From the NCBI GenBank assembly GCA_023150835.1, contig JAKLKB010000012.1, forward strand, positions 16,858-80,857: DNA of 64,000 nucleotides. Direction: 5' to 3'. Both the position numbers and the translations under genes were made by a program. Shown piece after piece: positions 18,332-26,940 of the stretch. The stretch comes from Myxococcota bacterium (GTDB taxonomy: Bacteria > Myxococcota_C > UBA6777). The notes under the pieces are model-generated. The model worked only from the letters and a program-made list of their open reading frames with translations, did not search any database and had not been told where the DNA came from. How positions within the stretch are numbered: the first letter of the stretch is position 1; the number at the start of each line of letters is the position of its first letter.

Positions 18332-19168
18332 TCATTTACAGAATTCGTCTCCTGTGGCGCTAAGATGGAGATAAGCGCGATAGGTGCGTTCTGCGAGAGA
18401 CATCGGCTTCCACTCCTGCGTGCCGCTTAATTGGCCGTTGGCGAGGAGATCTTGTCGAAATTCCCAAGAAACCAGCCTGCCCGTAGCAACCGCTGTGACG
18501 GTGTAAGTGCAGATGTTATGTTGTTCAAGAGAATTTCCAGCAACAGGAGCGATAAACTGGGATTTTACAGGGTTGAAGACACGTACTTCAAAGTCAGGAC
18601 GAACATTTGGCAGCGCATCGCCTCCGGTGGAGGTAAAGTCGTACAATTTATCAAACTCACGAAAAGAATCCAAAGCGAATGCCCCGGTCAGTCGCTTTTC
18701 TGTGGGATGGCTTGCACGGGGCATCAAGGTTTGTGCGTTCAAGCAAAGCGTACGAGGTTGTGTACAAGCGTCGAGTGAAGTTCCAGAAGTAAGGATACAC
18801 GTTTTTGTACCCGTCGTATCGCACTTTGTAAAATCGCCACAACGATCGGCTGGACAATCGGCATCCGAAGAACAAGACGCTGGACACGCAAGCATCCGGT
18901 TGAGTAGATCGTTTCCGTGGATTGAAAAGTGGTTAGCGGTCGCATGGATGGCACTTTTGGCGATCTGAGAGGCTTGTTGGATGCGCATCTGCGACATGGT
19001 GACTTGGTAGTTGAAGGACGAAGTTTGGAGCATATTGGTGCCGATCAAGGTCAACACCAAAAGCAGAGAGATCACGATGATGATGGCCGCCCCTCGTTGT
19101 GCGCGCAGGCGCTTTTTTGGAGGCTTTGGCCTCGGCATCGTGGGCAAAAGCGAAGAAGTGGTAAACAT
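18332..19168 (-). CDS. PilX-like minor pilin-associated protein
   Basis: 278 residues. A basic leader (about 1-26) ends in the prepilin-peptidase-type site R-G before AAIIIVISLLLVLTLIG. That matches the PilX N-terminal family, which lacks the Glu5 of major pilins. The globular part contains a Cys-rich insertion (CPASCSSDADCPADRCG, near 97) resembling the repeats of the neighbouring PilY1-like protein. The ATG at 19168 has GGAGG four bases upstream; a TTG just before is unlikely. It lies between the pilW-like gene (16 bp upstream) and the pilY1-like gene. Confidence 0.8.
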   Translation of the reverse strand: MFTTSSLLPTMPRPKPPKKRLRAQRGAAIIIVISLLLVLTLIGTNMLQTSSFNYQVTMSQMRIQQASQIAKSAIHATANHFSIHGNDLLNRMLACPASCSSDADCPADRCGDFTKCDTTGTKTCILTSGTSLDACTQPRTLCLNAQTLMPRASHPTEKRLTGAFALDSFREFDKLYDFTSTGGDALPNVRPDFEVRVFNPVKSQFIAPVAGNSLEQHNICTYTVTAVATGRLVSWEFRQDLLANGQLSGTQEWKPMSLAERTYRAYLHLSATGDEFCK

Positions 19169-19184
19169 CAAACCTCCAGAGGGT

Positions 19185-20645
19185 TTATCGGGTTTGCATA
19201 AAGCTGTACAGCATGATCCCGCCTGTCACCGTGCGCACACGAGCGGCGCTTTCGGCGCTCCCCGCTCCGCCTGTGGATGAACGCAGATTGAAAGTCAAAA
19301 GCGGAGCGTACGCATTGTTGCGTACGCGATGCGTCAGACCGCGTTCCTCCACATCACCACGAACGGACAGGCGATAAAACAGCATACGGATCGACTGGGT
19401 TTGGTTGTTTTGGGTAGGCCATCCCGTGGTCAAAGGGTTCACAACAAGAGCCGATTGCGTTCCTGTGGTTGTTCCATCATACAGCGGCACAAAATTGGTT
19501 CCGCTAAAGTTGCTTGGGCCTGAAGGAAGAACGGAGACTGGCGACCATTGGCTGAGTTGGTTGTTGTTTTGTACGGCAAATCCGAATTGAAGGTCGACGA
19601 TGTTCTCGATCAAATCAATGGGCGGAAATACCCGTGTATAGGCAGTGTTTGCGCTGGTCAGATCAGGGATCGCCGTTGCTGCCCACTGGCAGCTTCCCCC
19701 CCCCGAGCAATTCGGAAAAAGAGGCGTGCGGCGCAGGTACCAACGACCGATATCCACTTGGTTACTGGGCGCTGGCGCGTTGTTGCCTAGGCGGATACAC
19801 GCAGGAGCAAGAGACACAGGGTGCGCGCAGATCTCGTAGCGCATCCGCATAATCGGCGCGATACGCACAAGCGTTCCCCGTGCGATGCCGCATTTGATCG
19901 CGCTTGGATTGGTCTGATCTTCGTCGTAACGCAAAAACAGATCCGACGGATCGTTCGTGGGCTTGATCGGCAAACGTCGGCTAATAAAGATATTGGAGGC
20001 AGCGGTATTATCAGAAAAAGTCGAATCATTATTGACTTGAACCAATTGGAAGCGACCCGTTGAGGAACGGACGCTGATCAGTTGCCCTCGGTTAAAAAAA
20101 GCCCGACGAAAACCATCAAAGCCTCCTTCAGGCATATCGATCAGTTCGATCTCGTTGCCTCGGAGTTCTGCACGATAGTCTTGGTTTGTCGCAAAGTTTC
20201 CCATGATCTCCAGCGCGTCTGCGCGGATATGTTGATTTTGTGTATCGCCTTCGAACGTGGGGGTGGGGATGGTGGAGCCGTTTTCAAAATAGATCGGATA
20301 CGGTCCACGAGGTGCGGTGCGACTGGGGTTGTTGTTTCCCCAAAAAGTGCTGGTGCGATGGCAGAAACGGGTATCGTTCGGGCCGAGAGGAGTCATCAGA
20401 CCCGCTCGTCGGAACTCTGCTTCCAAGATCAGGGAGGCGTAGCGGGTGGCGTTGTGGATGGCGTAATAAGAATCTTGGCTCGAATAGATGCGGCTGCTTT
20501 GGATGAGGATAAAAAAGATAAATCCCAAAGAAAAAGCAGAAAGAGAGATCACCGCCATCAACTCGGCCAGAGTAAAACCACGTTGCGCACGATACCTGTG
20601 TTTTGTGGTGCGGGAAGGAAAAGAAGGGCGCGCAAAAAGACTCAT
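19185..20645 (-). CDS. PilW-like minor pilin
   Basis: 486 residues, long for PilW. Basic leader, then the type III signal Q-R-G before FTLAELMAVISLSAFSLGF, with Glu at mature position 5 and a 20-residue hydrophobic helix. The globular domain contains several Cys and many N/T-rich turns. PilW proteins prime pilus assembly together with PilV, PilX and FimU/FimT. The frame is open further upstream but overlaps the pilV-like gene; the ATG at 20645 follows GGAGG by six bases, so I chose it. Thirteen bases separate it from the preceding gene. Confidence 0.83.
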   Translation of the reverse strand: MSLFARPSFPSRTTKHRYRAQRGFTLAELMAVISLSAFSLGFIFFILIQSSRIYSSQDSYYAIHNATRYASLILEAEFRRAGLMTPLGPNDTRFCHRTSTFWGNNNPSRTAPRGPYPIYFENGSTIPTPTFEGDTQNQHIRADALEIMGNFATNQDYRAELRGNEIELIDMPEGGFDGFRRAFFNRGQLISVRSSTGRFQLVQVNNDSTFSDNTAASNIFISRRLPIKPTNDPSDLFLRYDEDQTNPSAIKCGIARGTLVRIAPIMRMRYEICAHPVSLAPACIRLGNNAPAPSNQVDIGRWYLRRTPLFPNCSGGGSCQWAATAIPDLTSANTAYTRVFPPIDLIENIVDLQFGFAVQNNNQLSQWSPVSVLPSGPSNFSGTNFVPLYDGTTTGTQSALVVNPLTTGWPTQNNQTQSIRMLFYRLSVRGDVEERGLTHRVRNNAYAPLLTFNLRSSTGGAGSAESAARVRTVTGGIMLYSFMQTR

Positions 20646-20658
20646 CAAAAACCTCCAA

Positions 20659-21435
20659 TCAGATCCCACCGGCAAGATCGCGGCGAACGAAAAAAGAGTG
20701 ACGGACTTGTCGAAGATACGTTGACGCTCCTGATGTCGCCAACGAGGGACCTGACGCGATGGTGTTTTCGATGGTTTGGCTGTTGAAGGCTCCACCTGTC
20801 GAGCCGCAACCATCGTGAAAAGTGCGGAGAGTCGGCGACAAACCAAGCGGCGAATAAGGCCATGTGACGACGACCGTCACTTCTAACAATTCGCCGTCAC
20901 CGAAGGCTTGTGGGGCAACAACTCCTTGACGAACCACTCCCGGGCTATCCGCACCGACCCAACGATAAGTGTAGAACACACAAAATTGAGCACGAGTGTA
21001 CGTGCGCTCGGCTTCGGGAGCGGTGTTGTTCCAAGCGACAGAGGCGGGTCCGATAGCAAAATCCTCTTTGGTTGAGAATTGGAAATTCACAGGAGAAAAG
21101 GTCAAGGCCCGCCAGTTCGGGTTACCCACCGTTGCAGGAGGATTCGCAAAGTACAACGTTTCGGTCAGATTTTGTCGCCATCGCAGCGCATCGGCTTGGA
21201 GAACTTCGCTGCTTTGGAGCGCAAGATTGTTTGCGACGATCACATCATCCGAAACTTTGTGGGCTTGCATACTGGTGGATTGCATACCGATAATCGCGGT
21301 GGTTGCGATCAAAAGGATACTCATCGCGGTCAGCCATTCGAGGATGGTCACCCCTTGCTGACGTTGATCTCGTACCCGTTTGGAGTGGAAAGATGCAGGA
21401 GGCATTTTCGGTAGGAACGGATTCTGTATGAACAT
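20659..21435 (-). CDS. PilV-like minor pilin
   Basis: 258 residues. The prepilin cleavage region reads Q-Q-G before VTILEWLTAMSILLIATTAIIG: Glu5 is kept but the usual Phe1 is Val, typical of PilV/GspI proteins. The globular part has scattered aromatics (AQFCVFYTYRWVGADSPG), with an E-V-T-V-V-V-T-W strand near 190. The ATG at 21435 has a GAGAGG site. Position between the fimT/gspH-like and pilW-like genes matches the fimU-pilV-pilW-pilX-pilY1 order. Confidence 0.82.
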   Translation of the reverse strand: MFIQNPFLPKMPPASFHSKRVRDQRQQGVTILEWLTAMSILLIATTAIIGMQSTSMQAHKVSDDVIVANNLALQSSEVLQADALRWRQNLTETLYFANPPATVGNPNWRALTFSPVNFQFSTKEDFAIGPASVAWNNTAPEAERTYTRAQFCVFYTYRWVGADSPGVVRQGVVAPQAFGDGELLEVTVVVTWPYSPLGLSPTLRTFHDGCGSTGGAFNSQTIENTIASGPSLATSGASTYLRQVRHSFFVRRDLAGGI

Positions 21436-21464
21436 ATTAACCTCTCCGAGAAAACAAACGAAGA

Positions 21465-22220
21465 TTACGGATCCACCCCACAGCAGGGATTGTTGTTAGG
21501 GGATGCTGTGCAAGCATCTAGATCAGCGCGGCTGACGCGGCTTTGTCCGCTGCCAAGCAAGCGAATATACGTGGAATCGTGAGGCCGAACGCCCGCCGTT
21601 TGGAGGTTGTGGCGCATACAAGCTAAGTGTTCTGCAGGGTAGCAATTGACGTGTGTGATGTAGTTGGATGAGCTACTGATATCGCAGGTCGGCGGAGCGG
21701 GTGTAGGTTCACAAACACTCCCAGAAGGAGAGAAATAGATCCAAAGGCAATTGACAGACTGCGACGCAGCCACAAGGCCGTTGCGATGCAGTCGGGTAAT
21801 CGCCACATCACCATAACGCCGCAAGGCAACGTCTCCAACGATCCAAAGAGGTTGGTTGTTGGGTTTGGTGGAATCAAACTGTCCGGCGATGTTGTTGGTC
21901 ACGCCGAACGCATCGGCCACGCTCGCAGAGTCGCCTTCTTGGATCACCAGCCGCCCACGTTGATCATCAAAAGGGTTGCCTGCCCATGTTTGGAGCATGA
22001 CGCGATGATAGCGGCGGGTGCGGATCGCCCGAGCTCGCGCAAAATCCAACATTCCCGCGATCTCACGCACCGCTTGTCGCCCCCGATAAGTCCGAACCAA
22101 CGAAGTGCTGTTCCATGCTAAAACGCTCGCGATAATCGCGATGATCACCAAGCCGATCATCAGCTCGCCAAGCGTAAAACCGGCTTCCAAACGAGAGGAC
22201 ACTTTACGTACTTTTTTCAT
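21465..22220 (-). CDS. FimT/GspH-like pseudopilin
   Basis: 251 residues. Basic leader MKKVRKVSSRLEAG, cleavage before FTLGELMIGLVIIAIIASVL (Glu5 present), then the GspH/FimT pattern with ARARAIRTRR after the helix. A C-terminal Cys-rich segment ends in NNPCCGVDP. First gene of the minor-pilin operon, so it probably carries the operon promoter in 22221-22400. FimU/FimT-type subunits connect the tip complex to the main pilus fibre. AGGTGG precedes the ATG. Confidence 0.83.
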   Translation of the reverse strand: MKKVRKVSSRLEAGFTLGELMIGLVIIAIIASVLAWNSTSLVRTYRGRQAVREIAGMLDFARARAIRTRRYHRVMLQTWAGNPFDDQRGRLVIQEGDSASVADAFGVTNNIAGQFDSTKPNNQPLWIVGDVALRRYGDVAITRLHRNGLVAASQSVNCLWIYFSPSGSVCEPTPAPPTCDISSSSNYITHVNCYPAEHLACMRHNLQTAGVRPHDSTYIRLLGSGQSRVSRADLDACTASPNNNPCCGVDP

Positions 22221-22453
22221 CGACCACCTGCGATATCTGGAGGAAAACGGCTCAAGGCGCTTTTTGTCTCTTTTCTAAAGGCCGCAAAAATCAGGCCGCG
22301 CACAGATCATATTCCAATCTTTTGTTTTTCAAGTAATTTTTATTTTCGGATGCCTTAAAAAATCCCACACCAGCCCGACCATCACGCAAAGATTGCATAC
22401 CCTCGACTCTTTCTTGCGTGGCCAAAGAAAAGGCTGTTTGACGGAGAATCCAG

Positions 22454-23581
22454 ATGCCCGAGAAGCTCCAGCCGCCGAGCGCAGAGAAGACAAACCGCAA
22501 AAGCTCCAAAACAAGGGGCGAAGGCTCTCAGACAACAGGCGAAGGCTCTCAGACAACAGGCGAAGGCTCTCAGGCAACAGACCCAAAGATCCAGCCGTGG
22601 GTGTGGGGGGCTGTGACGTTGGCGGAAAGCTTTGGGAAGCTGTTGTCTCCCGCGCTGTTGTCTTTGCCTCTTCCGCCTGTGCCGAGAGTGGACTGCGGAG
22701 ATTGTCGGCGTGTCCGAGAAGGCAACGCCAAGGAGACGATACGCTGTTGTGATATCGTGCCGAGGCTACCGAACTTTTTGGTGGGCGAGATCCTGCATCA
22801 GGGTGATCACCCTGTAATACTCGAATGGATCGAACAGAGACGTTGTGATCCGTATTATTTTTTGCCGCCCCCTGCGATGGAACAGCGCTATCTGTCCGCT
22901 CGATCGGACGGCCATTTTGGCCTTCCCTGCCCGTTGTTATTGCCCAACCAAGGCCGATGTTCGATTTATGCGCAGCGTCCGGCACTTTGCATCGGCTATC
23001 ACTGTTATATGCCCGATTTGTTGTGGAGAGAAGCGTGGATGTGCTTGTTGAGCTTGCTGAACTTGTTGCAACACGCGGTGGCACGGGTGTTGGTGCAACG
23101 TGCAGGTTTTTCGATGAAGGCGATGGCGGAAGTTTGGGGGGATGGAGAAGCGGAGATCGCGTTGTGGGACGGGGACAGTCAAAAAGGCTGGGTGTATCGA
23201 GCTTTTTGGCAGGAAAACGAAGGAAAAGAGGCTGATTTTTTCCGAACGTGTTTTGCGCAAGTCCGCAGCGACGGGAGGCGCGTGCGCGAGCAGGCCAGTG
23301 AGCTACAAAAAAGGCTGCTGTGGTCGCGCCTTACGACAACGAGAGCCTTGACAACCGAACGAGAAGAGCGTTGGTTGCGGCCTTTTGAGATACAAGAGAT
23401 CCACCCCGAAGCACCGCCCGAGATGTTGCGAAAAGCGTTGCAAAAGGGCGCACAAGAGGCGGATACACTGGCTTTTAGCATCGAAGAGATGGAAGGTTTT
23501 ATGGCTTGGTATCTGGGGGAGCTACAGTCGCCTTCTTGGTGGCGGTGGTGGAGCAAACGCGCCGAACAGCGGCTATTTTAA
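22454..23581 (+). CDS. YkgJ-like Cys-cluster (zinc/iron-chelating) protein
   Basis: 375 residues. After a variable N-terminus with three GEGSQTT-type heptads (about 22-42), cysteines cluster at DCGDCRR, R-C-C and a final C-S-I-Y-A-Q-R-P-A-L-C-I-G-Y-H-C. The last matches the C-x-x-Y-x-x-R-P-x-x-C-R-x-Y-x-C signature of the YkgJ family, thought to bind zinc or iron. The C-terminal half is helical and charged and not recognised. The stop codon lies inside the first unit of a 36/37-bp tandem repeat. CGGAG precedes the ATG at good spacing. Role unknown. Confidence 0.65.
   Translation: MPEKLQPPSAEKTNRKSSKTRGEGSQTTGEGSQTTGEGSQATDPKIQPWVWGAVTLAESFGKLLSPALLSLPLPPVPRVDCGDCRRVREGNAKETIRCCDIVPRLPNFLVGEILHQGDHPVILEWIEQRRCDPYYFLPPPAMEQRYLSARSDGHFGLPCPLLLPNQGRCSIYAQRPALCIGYHCYMPDLLWREAWMCLLSLLNLLQHAVARVLVQRAGFSMKAMAEVWGDGEAEIALWDGDSQKGWVYRAFWQENEGKEADFFRTCFAQVRSDGRRVREQASELQKRLLWSRLTTTRALTTEREERWLRPFEIQEIHPEAPPEMLRKALQKGAQEADTLAFSIEEMEGFMAWYLGELQSPSWWRWWSKRAEQRLF
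22517..22579 (+). repeat. 21-bp tandem repeat (three copies) inside the YkgJ-like gene
   Basis: Copies of GGCGAAGGCTCTCAGACAAC start at 22517, 22538 and 22559, period 21 bp, the third with one change. They encode GEGSQTT, GEGSQTT, GEGSQAT in the variable N-terminus, so the frame is kept. Confidence 0.95.
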
Positions 23582-23697
23582 GCGTCGAGCCAAAGCGCCG
23601 AACAGCGGCTATTTTAAGCGTCGAGCAAAAGCCTCCGAACAGCGGCTATTTTAAGCGTCGAGCAAAAGCCTCCGAACAGCGGCTATTTTAAGCGGGG
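23561..23697 (+). repeat. 36/37-bp tandem repeat covering the 3' end and stop codon of the YkgJ-like gene
   Basis: CCGAACAGCGGCTATTTTAA begins at 23562, 23598, 23635 and 23672: periods 36, 37 and 37 bp, four copies, the last truncated. The first copy encodes the last codons and TAA of the gene; the others lie downstream and each carry the same stop. The array ends at the 3' end of the convergent glycosyltransferase gene. No hairpin plus T-tract is evident. Confidence 0.95.
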
Positions 23698-23699
23698 CT

Positions 23700-25154
23700 C
23701 TATCGACGTTGCAAGATCGAGCTAAGGGCGACATAAAGGTAGCCGGCTTGAAACATCACAAGGAACGGGAGTGCGGAAAAGATCTGGTTGTAAAAGGTCA
23801 GCACAACGGCCACCGTAAAGTACAAGCCAAAGAGCAGTTCGACGTAAGGCAGCCATGTTTTATGGCCACGATAGAGCTTGGCTTTCCAGTTGTCTTTTTT
23901 CGAGGTGACGTTGTACTTGGGCGTGCGGGTGAATTCGCTTTTGTGCCCAAAAAGGGCTTCAAGAACAGCTTTGCAGTTGTTGAGGCTGATGCCGATGCCG
24001 ACAGCAAGGGCAAAAGGAACCAGCGCACCTCGCCGAATCCACGGGCCACCGATCTCTTTTTGAGAGCATACGTAAAAGAGCATCAAAGAGAGCGTCCCTC
24101 CGACAAGAAACGGGACATCGGCGATCAACGTATAGTGCCAGTTGTGTTGGACGCGGATCCAGATCGAAACGGGCAACAACAGCGCAAGGATCACGATCAA
24201 CAGATACGAAAGGTTGCCCGTCAAGTGGTAGATCGCTTCGGACTTGATCGAAAAAGGCAGGTCACTTTTCAAGACACGGCCAAGGAGCTTGCGTGCGGTT
24301 TCGATGGAGCCTTTGGCCCAACGATGTTGTTGGGTGCGAAAAGCGTTCATCTCGACGGGAAGTTCGGCAGGAGCAACGACGTCGGGAAGATACACGAAGC
24401 GCCATCCCGCAAGCTGCGCTCGGTAGGAGAGATCGAGATCTTCGGTGATGGTGTCATGTTGCCATCCACCGGCTTCTTGGATGCACTCACGTCTCCAGAT
24501 GCCGGCAGTTCCATTGAAATTAAAGAAGCGTCCACTCAAAAAACGCGCAGCGTGTTCGAGGACAAAATGCCCATCAAGGAACAAAGCTTGGGAGCGCGTC
24601 AAGAAAGAGTAGTCGCGGTTGATGTGTTCCCATCGGACTTGGGCCATACCGATCTTGGGATCGGTGAAGGCGTGGACGGTCTTGCGCAAGAAATCCTTGG
24701 GGGGGAGGAAGTCTGCGTCAAAGACGGCGACCAGTTGGCCTTTGGCGACATGAAGCCCTGCTTCGAGTGCTCCGGCCTTGTAGCCGGTGCGATCGACGCG
24801 GTGGATGTGAGCGATATCGAATCCTTTGGCTTGGTAGTTTTGGGCGAGTTGTCGACCGAGTTCTTGGGTGTCGTCGGTTGAATCATCAAGGATCTGGATC
24901 TCAAGGCGATCGCGGGGGTAATCGATCTCAGAGACCGCCTTGACAAGTCGTTCAAGGACGTATTTTTCGTTGAAGACGGGGAGTTGGACAGTCACACGGG
25001 GGAGTTCGTCCTCTGAATAGAACCGCAGGGGTTCAAAGGGCTTGCGCAAGCGGTAGTACTGCATCGTAATGACGTAGCGGTGGGCACCGTAGAGCGTAAG
25101 CAAGAAAAGGACGAGAAAGTAGGTGCTCAGCAAGAGCGCTTCTGGCGTCGACAT
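23700..25154 (-). CDS. Processive family-2 glycosyltransferase, cellulose-synthase-like
   Basis: 484 residues. An N-terminal membrane helix (about 8-28) precedes a cytoplasmic GT-A domain with the D, D, D, QxxRW pattern: DDSTDD (about 90), DAD, TEDLD, and Q-Q-H-R-W. Several C-terminal membrane helices follow, forming the usual polymer channel. Such enzymes extrude beta-linked polysaccharides (cellulose, glucomannan) through the inner membrane. The sequence around FFNFNGTAGIWRR is typical of CslA/mannan-synthase-like members. The frame is open further upstream but overlaps the divergent kinase-like gene; the ATG at 25154 has GAGG four bases upstream. No bcsB or bcsC nearby. Confidence 0.88.
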   Translation of the reverse strand: MSTPEALLLSTYFLVLFLLTLYGAHRYVITMQYYRLRKPFEPLRFYSEDELPRVTVQLPVFNEKYVLERLVKAVSEIDYPRDRLEIQILDDSTDDTQELGRQLAQNYQAKGFDIAHIHRVDRTGYKAGALEAGLHVAKGQLVAVFDADFLPPKDFLRKTVHAFTDPKIGMAQVRWEHINRDYSFLTRSQALFLDGHFVLEHAARFLSGRFFNFNGTAGIWRRECIQEAGGWQHDTITEDLDLSYRAQLAGWRFVYLPDVVAPAELPVEMNAFRTQQHRWAKGSIETARKLLGRVLKSDLPFSIKSEAIYHLTGNLSYLLIVILALLLPVSIWIRVQHNWHYTLIADVPFLVGGTLSLMLFYVCSQKEIGGPWIRRGALVPFALAVGIGISLNNCKAVLEALFGHKSEFTRTPKYNVTSKKDNWKAKLYRGHKTWLPYVELLFGLYFTVAVVLTFYNQIFSALPFLVMFQAGYLYVALSSILQRR

Positions 25155-25290
25155 CGTTCCTCTAATCCATTGAAAAAAATGATCATTCGTGTGTAACAGC
25201 ACGTCGAGGTGAGGTTCCGAGAGCTTTTGGGTGGCAGAGTCTAGCGAGTTCTTGTAGAGAAGACAAGGCCACGAAACAAAAGGAGCGGCG

Positions 25291-26280
25291 ATGATCCACA
25301 CAAACGATGACGAAACGCCTGTACGCCTTGGGATCTTGCTCAACCCCAAGGCACGTAACACAGAGAACCTACAAAAACAAGTGCGCAAGATGCCGTCAGA
25401 TATCGCGTTTTATGCGTCCTCGCATCTGCTCGAAGTTCCGCATTTGTTGGAAAAGTTGTTTTGGGAGCAAGGCGTGACGGTGCTTGGGATCTGTGGGGGG
25501 GACGGGACCATCCATCACACACTACACGCGCTGCTTGATATCTGGCGGAAAAAAAATCTTCCGAACGAGCGTTTGCCGCCGATCTTGCTGTTGGGGGGCG
25601 GCACGATGAACATCTTTTCCCAAGCGATCGGCTGGAAAGGAACGCCTTTTGCGCGGGCGATCCGATTTTGGGAGCGGTATGGCTTCGCAAAACACAAGGA
25701 TCTACCGCTGCTTTCACAACCGTTGTTGTGTGTAGAAAGTACGCATTACGGCGCACGTATGGGGACGGTGTTTGGTAGTGCGCTGACAGCCCGCGCTTTA
25801 CAAGTGTACGAACAACACGAGGGTGGCGGTTACAAGGGGCTTGCTCTGTTCTTGAAGGAGGCGATCTGGGGGGCGTTGTGGAAAACGCCGCTTTGGCAAG
25901 AGAATGCCGATCTGTTGGAAGGCCCCGCTGCATGGGTGCAATGGGGAGAAGAATATTATCCATATCGCGCAGTCGTCGCCTCCACCGTTGAGATCGCGAT
26001 CCTCGGTGGCCTGATCAAGGGGATGTCGATGGAATCGGCCTCAGCGGGAATGATGCAAGTACGGATGCTCGGAGATGTCGATGCAATGGGACTTATACGC
26101 CGTTTACCGCACCTGATCTTTGGTTGGTCCGATCCTGCGATCTTGGATCAAACAAGTGCGCTTTGCTTGCGCTTGTACGGCGATTTTAGTTTGGATGGAG
26201 AAGTGTTTCGCCAAGATCCCGCTGCTTCGGTGATTGTGCATGGAACAACGTGGACCTTACCGATGGTCCGAGCGTTTTGA
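25291..26280 (+). CDS. Diacylglycerol-kinase/sphingosine-kinase-like lipid kinase
   Basis: 329 residues. The N-terminal catalytic fold shows LLNPKAR at the start, the nucleotide motif GGDGT (69-73), and GGGTMN, all diagnostic of the DAGKc superfamily. The C-terminal beta-sandwich follows without a separate domain. Members phosphorylate lipids or transfer phosphate to lipid or sugar alcohols; the exact substrate cannot be read from the sequence. AGGAG lies seven bases upstream of the ATG. Divergent from the glycosyltransferase with about 136 bp between, so the two may share a regulatory region. Confidence 0.85.
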   Translation: MIHTNDDETPVRLGILLNPKARNTENLQKQVRKMPSDIAFYASSHLLEVPHLLEKLFWEQGVTVLGICGGDGTIHHTLHALLDIWRKKNLPNERLPPILLLGGGTMNIFSQAIGWKGTPFARAIRFWERYGFAKHKDLPLLSQPLLCVESTHYGARMGTVFGSALTARALQVYEQHEGGGYKGLALFLKEAIWGALWKTPLWQENADLLEGPAAWVQWGEEYYPYRAVVASTVEIAILGGLIKGMSMESASAGMMQVRMLGDVDAMGLIRRLPHLIFGWSDPAILDQTSALCLRLYGDFSLDGEVFRQDPAASVIVHGTTWTLPMVRAF

Positions 26281-26359
26281 GCGGATCAAAGAACGGCGTA
26301 AAACGACCGAAGAGAGTTTCACGCTTCGTAAGGCGACCAAACGGAGTCTCACAGAGCGT

Positions 26360-26839
26360 TTAGCGGCGCGTCCAGAGGCGAGGGATCGGCGCAAGATAAA
26401 CGCGGCTGACGATGCGCTTGGGTTTGGTGCGGCTCAGCTCGATCTTTTGGGGGTGCTGTTCGCCCACCAGTTCGCCTTTTTCGGGACGATACACAAAAAA
26501 GAACCGCGTCATCTCCGAGCCATCGAGTTCTCCAAGGACATCTTCGGAAAACCCCAAAGATGCTAGATAACCGCGTCCAAGATCACGACGGCGCAAGCGT
26601 AGGCGCGTCCCATCAAACCAGCCGCTGTAGCGTAGTTCACCGCCTGCAACTTCTGCAACTCCCCAAACGTACGGCCCCAACTGCGAGAGATGGATCTCCT
26701 GACGTGGCGCATTCGGATCTTTTTGCTCGAACCATCGGCCACTCACGCGCACAAAAAAAGTTTTGATCCGCCACAGCAAAAACAACACAGGCAGACCAAG
26801 CAGCGCCCCCCACAAAATCAGCGTTGCATTGACGGGCAT
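26360..26839 (-). CDS. Small membrane-anchored protein of unknown function
   Basis: 159 residues. One N-terminal helix (LILWGALLGLPVLFLLW, 6-22) and a soluble C-terminal part rich in basic and beta-strand residues (ELRYSGWFDGTRLRLRRRD). No family recognised. The ATG at 26839 has GAGG about eight bases upstream. It converges with the lipid-kinase-like gene and is separated from the upstream lipoprotein gene by a terminator. Confidence 0.65.
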   Translation of the reverse strand: MPVNATLILWGALLGLPVLFLLWRIKTFFVRVSGRWFEQKDPNAPRQEIHLSQLGPYVWGVAEVAGGELRYSGWFDGTRLRLRRRDLGRGYLASLGFSEDVLGELDGSEMTRFFFVYRPEKGELVGEQHPQKIELSRTKPKRIVSRVYLAPIPRLWTRR

Positions 26840-26856
26840 GATCTAGCCTCACATAC

Positions 26857-26884
26857 AAAAAAACCCCGACGATGCGGGGTTTTC
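26857..26884 (-). terminator. Rho-independent terminator
   Basis: AAAACCCCG-ACGATG-CGGGGTTTT is a near-perfect hairpin with T-tracts on both strands: seven A's on the left (minus-strand U-tract) and four T's on the right. It lies 57 bp after the stop of the Cys-rich lipoprotein gene and upstream of the small membrane protein gene. Confidence 0.85.
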
Positions 26885-26940
26885 ATTGTTTCAAAAGATT
26901 TCTCTACTCAAGGGCAGAAGCGATCATCTCAACATCTCGA

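Noticed and set aside
23561-23697. Possible CRISPR array (36-37-bp units)
   Set aside because: Units are directly adjacent with no unique spacers and no cas genes nearby; the same holds for the other 36-37-bp repeats.
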